Shown piece by piece: positions 55,360-64,000 of a DNA stretch of 64,000 nt. The number at the start of each line of letters is the position of its first letter. Position 1 is the first letter of the stretch. Below the pieces are notes generated by a model. It was not told the origin of the DNA. It ran no database searches and worked only from the letters and a program-made list of their open reading frames with translations. The translations under genes were made by a program, and so were the position numbers. The stretch comes from Conchocele bisecta (Eukaryota; Mollusca; Bivalvia; Lucinida; Thyasiridae): positions 87,532,433 through 87,596,432 of the forward strand of contig CM055275.1 of NCBI GenBank assembly GCA_029237695.1, given 5' to 3'.

Positions 55360-57240
55360 ATCCACACACATTTCAGATACATAATTAATGTCTGTTCGTC
55401 TCTCTATATGTCCATTTCCAATTTATGGAACCAAGACAATTACCATGTGTATTCCGACATGAACGTCTCTGATACATATAAGTATTAGTCTAAGCTGTTG
55501 ACAGGCCTTTAAACACCATTAAGTAAAATAATAATTAAATGAATATAATTATTACTGTCAATAGTATAGGTCGTAGGTACTAATTTGCAAATTGGATATA
55601 GAAAATATTCTACCATACTGAATGGATGATTTGTAGCACATATTACTCCATGTATGACACAGTAAATACTAAAATACAGAACATTAGATAGCTGTAAATA
55701 ATACTAATACGAGCAAGCTAAGCTGGAGTAAAACAGGACAAATATATTGTTATACATTTTCAAGATGACAGCCAGCAAGTAAATGAGTTTGTAAGACATA
55801 AAAATAAAATTAGGTAGTAGCACCGATGAAACAGATATATCCCGGTTCCACATAATGTACACACTATTTAGCATGCATTCCAATACTATTCCCTCAACCC
55901 ATTCCGAGTCATCAGCAGGAACAGGATTCAAATGCGTAGTTGACACATGTACTTATAAAATCATGTATAAGTAAAAATGTATAACTTGTATAACTACGGA
56001 AATACAGTTTGTGGCATACGAGAACGGGTGTGTTCCAATGTGTATGACCGTCATCCATTACCAGTGTAGGTGCACACCAGTGCATGCATCATTGCCATTA
56101 CCTAATTCATGCACGTATATTATTCCATCAGTCTTATTTGTGAGGCACCCATTCCGATACTGTATTTTGTAAGTGAGGCGTTGTAAGTCAATATTTAACC
56201 ATGATTTCATAATAGTGACATTTGATAACCTGTAAGGTTGATATACCATTTCATAATGTTCATATAAACAAAGACATTGAAGGTGCATCATCTTTCTTAA
56301 AGCATGCATATGCTCTTCTAATACATCCACTATATTCATATAGCTGTTATGTACGCATACACAAACTATTTTGTCCAATATGTTTAAACATTTGGTGTAC
56401 TTAATTATAGCACACTGTCATTCTACACCTGTTGTGTCAAATTACCAATATTTACTATATATACAAACCAATATTAGTATGTATGTAGTCTGAAAAAGCC
56501 ATTCCGGGGTGGGGTGTTCAAACATCAATCTAGTCCAGTTTAAGAAGTATGCACATCTACCAGTGTAGCCACACACACTCATAGGACCATCAATATACAC
56601 ATTTACATCCCCATGAATGATAACGTAATCTCCATAACATGTTATGCAATGTATCAAAATGTTCATCTAAACAATATCACATATCCTATATCGAGACACA
56701 TTAAATTTTGGATTTTACTATGCATTTGAACTATTGTCTACATGACATTCTAACTATTTACGCAGGCGGTAAGGATCAGATTGGTGGAAGGCGTTTTCTG
56801 CAGCCTTGTACTACAGTTGTGTTTTGCTGGCTCTTTGGGGTCGTCTGAATATATATTTCTCTATTTGACAACAGGTAATGTCATTATATAGATCAAACAA
56901 CTCAATAATCATGTACCGAGTGTATGAATGCAGACTTATATTTACATTGTACCTGTTTAGCACATACATATCATACGTAGTTTGTAGCTAATAAACACAT
57001 ATTTGCCTCCAAATACCCCTATGTGGCATTGCATCCGCATAACAATCCCCATGGTTACCTTTAAATTTATTACACCGCTGATGAACAATCAATGTTACAT
57101 TACTATAGCAACCAGAGATATGTAGTTTGTGTCTGTCATGGGCTTATTTTTATGTATATGTAGTCACAATTTTAAATACCAGTGTTTGCTTGATTTTTTG
57201 ATTTTTTGGACATTGCACAGGTGAGCGATATAGGGTCATC
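55360..57240. other. No gene or repeat recognised
   Basis: AT-rich sequence. Minus-strand frames of 74-106 codons occur at 56442-56666 and 56058-56378, but they have no known domain, no clear splice chain and no codon-use signal I can judge. A host intron or spacer is the plainest reading. Confidence 0.4.
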
Positions 57241-57249
57241 ATGGCCCTC

Positions 57250-57905
57250 TTGTTCTAATTTCAGGGCTCTGAACATATTTTTTTTTATTTTTTTTCGATG
57301 TAAATATTCCGTTCTGATTTTGGGATTTTCCACCCAATGCAGCAGGTTGAATACGGGATCGAACCCGTTGTCATGGCCTTAAATGACCGTAGCTGTTGAT
57401 AGGCCATTAAACACATGAAACCAAATCATGTATTTTCGTAAACAAATAATTTAACTAAAAATGTGGCCTGTCGGCTCACGAATGCCCCCGCTGGCAGCCA
57501 AAGAAAATGAGGCACATTTGAAAACACAGGGCCAGAGAAGCATGGATTTGTCACAGCATGAAAACAGACCATCAGAGCTATGGGTGTGTGAAATATCGAG
57601 CAGATCCATGCAAAGAAAGCGATATTACAAGACGCATACCCGAGTTTCGAACACACCAGTATGTGGTGGGTGGCCAGGTGGGAACATGTGATGGGTAATT
57701 TTAACGATTGGGTGTTATACTTACCGGAACTCTGACTGGAGACCTGGTTTGGCTCTCACATACGTGTTTGGCATTTTGTATGCGACAGTTGAATTTGGTT
57801 ATACCCCCTATGTGAGTATTACGATTATTCGTAATCCTATATTAGGGGAAGGGGCCAAGTGACTGGTTTGTTATGGACTGGCACCAGGTCAGGTTATTCT
57901 AATTT
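57250..57905 (-). repeat. Composite SINE-like element, old copy split by Helitron-like sequence
   Basis: 57250-57420 matches the inverse left half (ttctgattttgggattttcc; gctgttgataggccattaaa). 57715-57905 matches the inverse right half (ttatacttaccggaactctg; gcaccaggtcaggttattct). Both halves are diverged, and 57430-57700 separates them. Confidence 0.5.
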
Positions 57906-58195
57906 CAGGGCAACAAACCAAGTATGTGACCCCGACCCTGGGCTTAGTGGGGGCAGTAATGATTGTGGACTTTTCACAGGGCGGTAGAGGACCATTAGAG
58001 CAATGCGTGTGTGAACGCCAACTAGATCCGTGGAATTGTCGCAGGGCGGTATATAGAGGACCATACTAGCAATGCGTGTGTTAAATATCAAGCAGATCCG
58101 TGCAAGGAAACAGAAATTATAAGACATTTACCTGAGGTTAAGGTTTCGAATGCACCAAGCACTATATGCCCCCCTCACCATTCGGTGGTGGACGC
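57430..58195 (+). mobile_element. Helitron-like repeat cluster related to 960-1835
   Basis: catggatttgtcacagcatg, gaccatcagagctatggg and cgagcagatccatgcaaaga (57540-57620), and then caagtatgtgaccccgaccc, ggcggtagaggaccattaga and gcaatgcgtgtgtgaa (57915-58100) match 1380-1710. The end tatgcccccctcaccattcg gtggtgg-acgcata (58166-58198) is the same hairpin as at 1024-1060. Confidence 0.65.
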
Positions 58196-58564
58196 ATACA
58201 AATGAATAACAGCAAACTACATTCTGTATAGTTCCTGCATTTGTAAGGGTTAATTTTCATGTGTTTCACTGTCAGCTATTTATTATAATTTATCGGCTAC
58301 CTAGTTACAATGTATCCTGGTCAATCAGTATTTAAAAACTACTTGCACTGATGTATCATTAGTCGAATGATGTACCCGCAGCATAAGTCGATTCTTTTCG
58401 ATGAAATCTACATTATCCTTATTCATTTTGTCATGTTTGTTGCATAAAATGTTACCTGATACATAGAATAACCGGACAGTGTCTTGATATCAAGTTTATC
58501 ATGCTCGGCCAGAAACCGTATGAATTCCTCGGCAAGCCTTGAAATTCCTGCTTTCATAGTCTTG

Positions 58565-58720
58565 CCAGATAAAAATTATTTAATGGTGTTTAATGGCCTG
58601 TCAACAGCTATGGTCATTTCAGGCCAGGTTAACGGGGCTATGTATATTCCCTGCTATTTCTACAGTCGTTACATCAATCATAATTTACAAGCAATATTGC
58701 CGACGTGTGGCTGGGGTAGA
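58565..58720 (+). repeat. Composite SINE-like left half, diverged
   Basis: tggtgtttaatggcctgtca acagctatggtcatttcagg ccaggttaacggg matches the conserved head of the composite repeat. Confidence 0.55.
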
Positions 58721-58904
58721 CTGTATTGAGAAAGGCATTAAACATGGTTCAATTCAATCGGTGTTTAATCTGATCATGAAGAAAATGCTACTCATGTCAT
58801 TATATCACTGGTACTGCACTCCGTACCGGCGTAAAATGTTTCACGTAAAAAAAAATGCACCAGTTTCCTGATGAAATGCCACTCGGCTCTACTTAGAACT
58901 ATCA

Positions 58905-58963
58905 CATAAACATATGTTTCGTCTAGTAACCGGCACCGGTTACTAGACCAAAATGTGTTTATG
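58905..58963. repeat. Palindrome with about 29-bp arms
   Basis: acataaacatatgtttcgtc tagtaaccgg pairs with ccggttactagaccaaaatg tgtttatg. The inner 13 bp are perfect (gtctagtaaccgg). Confidence 0.8.
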
Positions 58964-59318
58964 CTGTATCTTCTACATGTAGCTGAATGGGATTTCGTCA
59001 GGAATCCGGCGCAGACATGAAACAAAATCGTTTACACGATGTTTCTGTGAATATTAATTTCACATTTCCTTTGAAAGAACAATTGCACACAAATACATCT
59101 CTGATTTACATATATATATAAATAACAAGGACCGGTAAAATAAAATGATCAAGATAAATTAAGATTCAAAATAATCAAAATATACTATGATATGTATATA
59201 TTAGCCAACTTTTGATGGATGTTTCCCTGACTGAATGGCGAACAGTGCAGACCGTGAACTGACCGAATGGTAGTGCAGGCTGATCTGGGTCTATACTGGT
59301 CACAAAGCCAAGTATGTG

Positions 59319-59564
59319 GCTGTGGCTGGAGAAATTGGGCTTATGGGTTTTGTGACCAGTATAGATCCAGATCAGCCTGTACATCCGCACAGTCTGATCA
59401 GGATCTGCACTGTTCGCCATTACATTAATGACGCACCCATGATGCTGCTGATAACGAGCAAACACGATCATTATCAGGCTGCATGGGTGTGCTGCAGGAG
59501 TTTGCTATTTGATTAGCAGTTACACAGGTCACAAATCCCATAAGCCCCATTTTTCCAGTCACAG
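59319..59564. mobile_element. MITE family M1, copy 4
   Basis: gctggagaaattgggcttat gggttttgtgaccagtatag is inverted as caggtcacaaatcccataag ccccatttttccagtcacag. An inverse internal fragment of the same family lies just before it (59218-59300). Confidence 0.8.
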
Positions 59565-59771
59565 TGAATTGTGGATATAATTTAACCCTTTCACCCCTAA
59601 GTAACTGGAACGTTTTTTATATGGCAATTTTCCGACCAATCCAATTATCACAAAATAGTTTTCTGAAAAGGCGGTATTTTTGTCCTCAAAAAGATGACGT
59701 CACGAGCCGGATCATCTTGATCTACACTGTTTGCCAATACCACTATACACGCCTGTAGTGTTGAAAGGGTT

Positions 59772-59992
59772 AACCCTTAGACCGCTATCTTATTATTTTT
59801 TGTCGTCTGCTGTTTATTTTCCATTTTAATCATCAAAAACATGCTTTGACAGCACTTTAGAATGATTTACAACATGCTTCGACATTGGAAATGATTCTGA
59901 AGTGCTGTCAAACCATGCTTGTATTGAGAATAAGGCAAGATATAAAAGCAACAGCAGACGACAATTGTTGTGAGTAGCGGTCTAAGGTTTAA
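59772..59992. mobile_element. MITE with about 45-bp TIRs
   Basis: acccttagaccgctatctta, ttttttgtcgtctgctgttt is inverted as aaaagcaacagcagacgaca and gagtagcggtctaaggttta. Internal arms (agcactttagaatga with tcattctgaagtgct-type sequence) add a second inverted repeat. The family recurs at 29060 and 62150. Confidence 0.75.
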
Positions 59993-60134
59993 TGACTAAA
60001 TGCAAAGGTTTTCATTGAAAATACAGGCTATCTGTCTAAAACAGAGTATTAAAATATTGCAAATAAAATACATACAAAACAATAAAGTGCCATCACATTT
60101 ATTACACTAGTGTATTATGATTTTTAATTAAAGA

Positions 60135-60280
60135 ATAAAACCATGGGCTATTGCGTTCACTGGGTTAAACAATACATTTGATATGTTTAAAGTGCCTGGA
60201 GTCCAAAGGACTCCTCGCAAACTTTAAACAGACCACATGTATTGTAACCCCCAGTAAAGGCAACAACCCATGGTTTTATT
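60135..60280. repeat. Imperfect palindrome with about 60-bp arms
   Basis: aaaaccatgggctattgcgt tcactgggttaaacaataca ttt is inverted as acatgtattgtaacccccag taaaggcaacaacccatggt ttt. The centre holds ggagtccaaaggactcc. Confidence 0.75.
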
Positions 60281-60357
60281 ACTGAGATTTACACTGCATT
60301 TTCTGATACATGTAGTTTCAAACATGTAAAGAACTAAATATGGCATTAAAATTAAGT

Positions 60358-60680
60358 TTTGTTTGTTTGTTTGTTGGGGTTTAACGGCCTATCAACAGCT
60401 AAGGTCATTTTAGGCCGGGTCAATGGGTTTAGTACTAAATCCCATATATTACCTGTACAAGTACATGTACATGTTCAAGTACATGTATAAAAGGGGGGAA
60501 ATCCCAAAATCAAAATTGAATATTTACAATAACAAAACTATATATTCAGCCCTGAAATAAGAATAATCCTGATCTGATGTCAGGTCCTCGTCAGACCATA
60601 ATCTCCACCCAAAAGCAGTAGGATCAGTAATAATATTACTACTTTTATAATGGGCAATAACCAAATTCAAAATTAAGAAT
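60358..60680 (+). repeat. Composite SINE-like element, truncated right half
   Basis: It starts gttggggtttaacggcctat and runs to actacttttataatgggcaa taacc, then breaks off. Confidence 0.8.
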
Positions 60681-60959
60681 AATCTTGTTTTACGTCATTT
60701 TGTCGCTATTCCTGGAACAACGACGTTGCCAGTCAATAGCGTGCCGTTATTGACAATCTCATGGAAATTAATGACGCCAAACAAACTTTAACCAATCAAC
60801 AACATCATGCGACGTCACGTGACTAATGTATTGTATTGGGGTGTAAACGCAATACGTCAAATGGGCCTTTTTTCATTATAAATTTATGAAAGGTTTAAAT
60901 ATTACACATTACATTAAGAAAACACATGCAATAAAATGTTTGACAGGTGTCTCAATATA

Positions 60960-61285
60960 GCACTATAGACCAGGGGCGGGGAAGCTGTGGGGGCCGGCTG
61001 GGGGGGGGGGGGCTAGGCTAGCCCCCCAATAATTGTTGGGCCCCCCCCAATAATTCTGTAAATTTTGGATTTTTTATTCTAATATATTTGTGTAATCATG
61101 AGTACTGGGAACTTTGCTGAGAACTTTGCTGAGAATGCAGGAAATGGCGTTTCACACCACTTGAATTTCTAAAAATTTCCGGGGGGGGGGGGTCATGCCC
61201 CCGGACCACCCTATCGCTATCGGGCCCTTCGGGCCCTCAACATTCGGCCCCCCCCAATAATGTTCGGCTTCCGCCGCCTATGTAG
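60960..61285. mobile_element. G-rich MITE family, complete-looking copy
   Basis: It runs from accaggggcggggaagctgt and a G-run, through ccccccaataattgttgggc and gagaatgcaggaaatggcgt, to aataatgttcggcttccgcc gcctatg. The ends are imperfect inverted repeats (ggggcgg-aagc with gcttccgccgcc). Confidence 0.6.
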
Positions 61286-61599
61286 ACATCTCACATACCA
61301 GACAATCCATGATATGTTGTACCTTAGATCATGTGCGATCTTTTATGAAAAATATTTACAAAGGCTGTGATAGTTTCCATAAATGATGTAAAATTTGACG
61401 AAATTGTCATAAAACATGTGGAATACTATTCCGCAGTTAATCTGAAAGTTTTGTCGACTGTTTACATTATTTAACTCTTTGCATGCTGGGAAATTTGTAG
61501 TCTATAAATAGTTCAAAAATGGCAGACGGCAATTAATTGTATTTATTTTTATTTCGCCCTAAAAATATCACGAATATGTCTTGGAATTTCATTAGAATC

Positions 61600-61935
61600 G
61601 AGTTCAAGTACATGTACAAATGGGGGGAAAATCCCAAAATCAGAACTGAATATTTACAATAACAAAACTATATATTTAGCCCTGAAATCGGAATAAACCT
61701 GATCTGATGCCAGGTCCTCGCCACACCAGAATCACTTGGCCCTTCCCAAAAGCAGTAGGATCAGTAATAATCTTAGTCCTTTTATAATGGGCAATAACCC
61801 AATTCAACTCCCAGGTAACTACAGAGCCAAAGATAAAAACATACCTGAGGGACAAACCAGGCAAATCGTGAATCCGATAAGGAGGAACCCATACCGTTAA
61901 TTTACGCCGTCTCATTCGCCCGACCACCACCCACC
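61600..61935 (+). repeat. Composite SINE-like element lacking its head
   Basis: It starts in the gttcaagtacatgtacaaat stretch and continues to cgtctcattcgcccgaccac cacccacca, matching 2845-3175. Confidence 0.8.
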
Positions 61936-62149
61936 AAATAAGAAATAACTCATAATTGTTGGATGTTATTTTCACCGCTAGCATGCAAAGAGTTAAGCTA
62001 TCATACATGTGCAGATCTCATTAGGGACACAATCTCATAGCTTGTCTCACACATGATATACAAGATTAATCATGCTAAACTACTCAATAGCACTTTGCAT
62101 TTATCTTTTTGCATTTCAATAACAAATACATTTAACCATTACACCGCTA

Positions 62150-62300
62150 TCTTATTTTTGTTGTTGTCTGCTGTTTATTTTCTATTTTCCATTTTTATCA
62201 TCAAAAACATGACGGCACTTTAGAATAAATTACAACATGCTTCAATAACTTCAGAATGCACATATGAACTTGCCACTACAGAATGCACTTCAGAATCATT
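62150..62300. mobile_element. Partial copy of the 59772-type MITE
   Basis: caccgctatcttatttttgt, ctgctgtttattttctattt and agaataaattacaacatgct match 59780-59885. The right end is missing. Confidence 0.55.
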
Positions 62301-62324
62301 TCCATTTCATTTCCTGGAATTAGA

Positions 62325-62550
62325 ATAATCTTACCTGGTGCCAGATCCATACCACACCAGTCACTTGGCGCCTTCCCCTATTAAAAAGTATTACCGGTAG
62401 GATTACTCTTATAAGGGGTATAACCAGCTTCAACTGTCACATACAAAATGCCAAAGACGTATGTGAGGGCCAAGCCAGGTCTCCAGTCGGGATTCCGGTA
62501 AGGGTGAACCCCGATCATTAAATTACCCTTCGCATGCTCCCACCTGCCAC
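62325..62550 (+). repeat. Composite SINE-like right half, diverged
   Basis: aataatcttacctggtgcca gatccataccacaccag through tcccctattaaaaagtatta to ccgatcattaaattaccctt follows the order of the right half of the composite repeat at 2940-3185. Confidence 0.55.
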
Positions 62551-62569
62551 CCACCACTGATGGATGTAC

Positions 62570-63158
62570 CCATAGGCATTCGGCGTGTTTCGGCTTTCAT
62601 CGGTATAGCTATTTATATGAACAAGGCTTATAGCTTTGGTCGGCCACGGCCTCGTATCACAACAAATTCCGCGATTTTATTAACGCTAATGTAAATATTT
62701 TGGCGGAATGTGCACATGTACATTTGAGAATTATTGTTATCTGGCTGAAATAGCATAATTAGAACATAATTATGCAAAGAATATCAAATTACAACTGGTT
62801 TTCCTAGGTCGGACACGACCTCGCATCATAACAAATGAAATAATGTGTTTACGGCTCTAACGTCAATATTGTAGTGGCAAGTTCATATGTACATTTGAGA
62901 ATTATCGTTATCCTGCAGAAATACATTAATACATAGAAAATTACAGTTTTAAATATGTTATTTTGTTACAATATGAGCTTGTGTCCGACCAGAAGTTGTA
63001 TACCTTATAATAAATACCAAAGCAAATGGCGTTATTTAATCGACAGCTCGAGGAAAGTATTTGTAATCATTGTAATGCATTCAGTATTACCAGCACCATT
63101 CAATTATAGCAGTACCGATGAAAGCCGAAACACGCCGAATGCCTGTGGATGTACCGTA
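62570..63158. mobile_element. MITE with 40-bp TIRs and internal direct repeats
   Basis: gatgtacccataggcattcg gcgtgtttcggctttcatcg gta (62570-62611) is inverted as taccgatgaaagccgaaaca cgccgaatgcctgtggatgt ac (63113-63155) with two mismatches. Inside, a unit of about 172 bp is present twice (ggtcggccacggcctcgtat at 62638, ggtcggacacgacctcgcat at 62810). Confidence 0.8.
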
Positions 63159-63174
63159 TTTATTATAATAGTAA

Positions 63175-63248
63175 ATATGTTATTTTCACCTACAAAAGCC
63201 ATTTAAAACATTGTTTTAAATGGCTTTTGTATGTGAAAATAACATATG
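63175..63248. repeat. Palindrome with 36-bp arms
   Basis: atatgttattttcacctaca aaagccatttaaaaca is inverted as tgttttaaatggcttttgta tgtgaaaataacatat with one mismatch and a 2-base loop, 17 bp beyond the TIR of the MITE at 62570-63158. Confidence 0.9.
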
Positions 63249-63479
63249 TTGATACTATTTTCCCCACACATTTCATAGCCCCAGGGGTATTAGAATAAAT
63301 ACGGCACATGCTGAATATATTGTGTTTTTTGTTGTTGTATATGCAGTATACAAATTTCTCATGCCATGATCAAATATGTAAATGTATAATTGTATCTTTG
63401 TTCTGTAAAGTATTGAGAAATAAAATATTGAATGACAAAAAAGAATAAATACGGTACCTCTCGACAACTTTTAACACAA

Positions 63480-64000
63480 TGTATTTTGACCTTGAGCACA
63501 TGGATGCTCACAAATAAGTATATGAAGTTTCAAGCCAATCTGACTTATGGTATTAAAGAGAAATAGGTGGCCGAAAACATCAACACAATCTCTGATGTAC
63601 ATGGTGGGGGACAATATGTACCTCTCTTTTTTGAGGGTTGGGGGGGGGGGGGGGGGTGGGGTGGGGGTAGGGGGGTACATAATAAAGCAAATAACATCCT
63701 GAAACTAGAAATGGACGCTGTCGACAAGCGCATGTGTATCCCCCTCCCCAGATACACAAGTAGTTTGAAAAAAGGGTGTTCGAGTTATGCTCCGGAGACA
63801 AAATCAGTGATGGAAAAACAAAGGGAGATAACTAAAAAATCAGTGATGTAAGAGTTGTCATTCTTGCGTGACACACTTTTACGGTCGTGGTCTATGCATG
63901 TGTGAAGTTTCATGAAAATATTCCAAAGGGTGGTCGAGTTATACTCCGGACAGGAAATCAGTGCGTGAAAACAAAAAAGGGAGATAACTCAAAAAATAGC
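63480..64000 (+). mobile_element. Helitron-like tandem-repeat element, running off the window
   Basis: Units of about 150-170 bp share catgtgtgaagtttcatgaa, gtgttcgagttatgctccgg or ggtcgagttatactccggac, and aagggagataact. A G-run at 63639-63675 interrupts the first unit. The right end lies outside the window. Confidence 0.6.

Noticed and set aside
55704..56666. A minus-strand gene made of frames at 56442-56666, 56058-56378 and 55704-55946
   Set aside because: No recognised domain, and no consistent splice sites connect all three. The frames are short for an AT-rich region.

Overview
This window looks like intergenic or heterochromatic DNA from an animal, most probably a bivalve mollusc. The reasons are: (i) several non-autonomous elements built from about 160-170 bp tandem monomers, a (GACG/GACA)n microsatellite and a terminal hairpin, the layout described for the bivalve 'pearl'/Helitron-like elements; (ii) tRNA-derived SINEs and many terminal-inverted-repeat (TIR) elements; (iii) one intact single-exon TRIM/NHL-type beta-propeller gene, a class expanded in bivalves; (iv) intron-containing transposase remnants. 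No species assignment is attempted. A 500-base N gap lies at 26165-26664.

Layout. 1-955 is a 21-bp minisatellite. 960-2277 is a Helitron-like repeat cluster. 2.4-9.3 kb is a mosaic of SINE-like and MITE copies. 9.3-16.8 kb is a nested stack at least four levels deep: a tandem-repeat element is split by a CAGGGC-TIR element (11517-16780, flanked by actaaa), which carries a small hairpin element, which is split by a Ty3/Gypsy-like LTR retrotransposon (about 12193-16005). That retrotransposon has RT and RNase H, no visible gag or integrase, and a decayed TatD-type nuclease sequence with all six expected metal-ligand codons. 16.8-19.6 kb holds two more Helitron-like elements, including a clean array of about seven 162-bp units. 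19.8-28.8 kb is MITEs, long-TIR DNA transposon pieces, SINEs and the gap.

29.2-29.7 kb is a cluster of long palindromes just downstream of the only convincing intact gene (29865-31073, minus strand, 402 aa). 31.5-47.9 kb is dominated by DNA transposons: two TA-flanked pogo-type MITEs; a 4.9-kb TIR element inserted into the end of another element; a Mutator-like (MULE) transposase remnant; and, on the opposite strand, a short ORF with the two-zinc layout of the I-PpoI-type His-Me-finger nuclease family. 47.9-53.9 kb is a tandem duplication carrying intron-containing pogo/Tigger-type transposase fragments. 53.9-64 kb is further MITEs, SINE-like copies, palindromes and unidentified AT-rich DNA.

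There is no operon logic here. Relationships between features are insertion order, nesting and duplication. The most interesting points are the TatD-bearing retroelement, the I-PpoI-like ORF inside a MULE-like element, the intact/empty-site pairs that date insertions, and the unusual density of long near-perfect palindromes.
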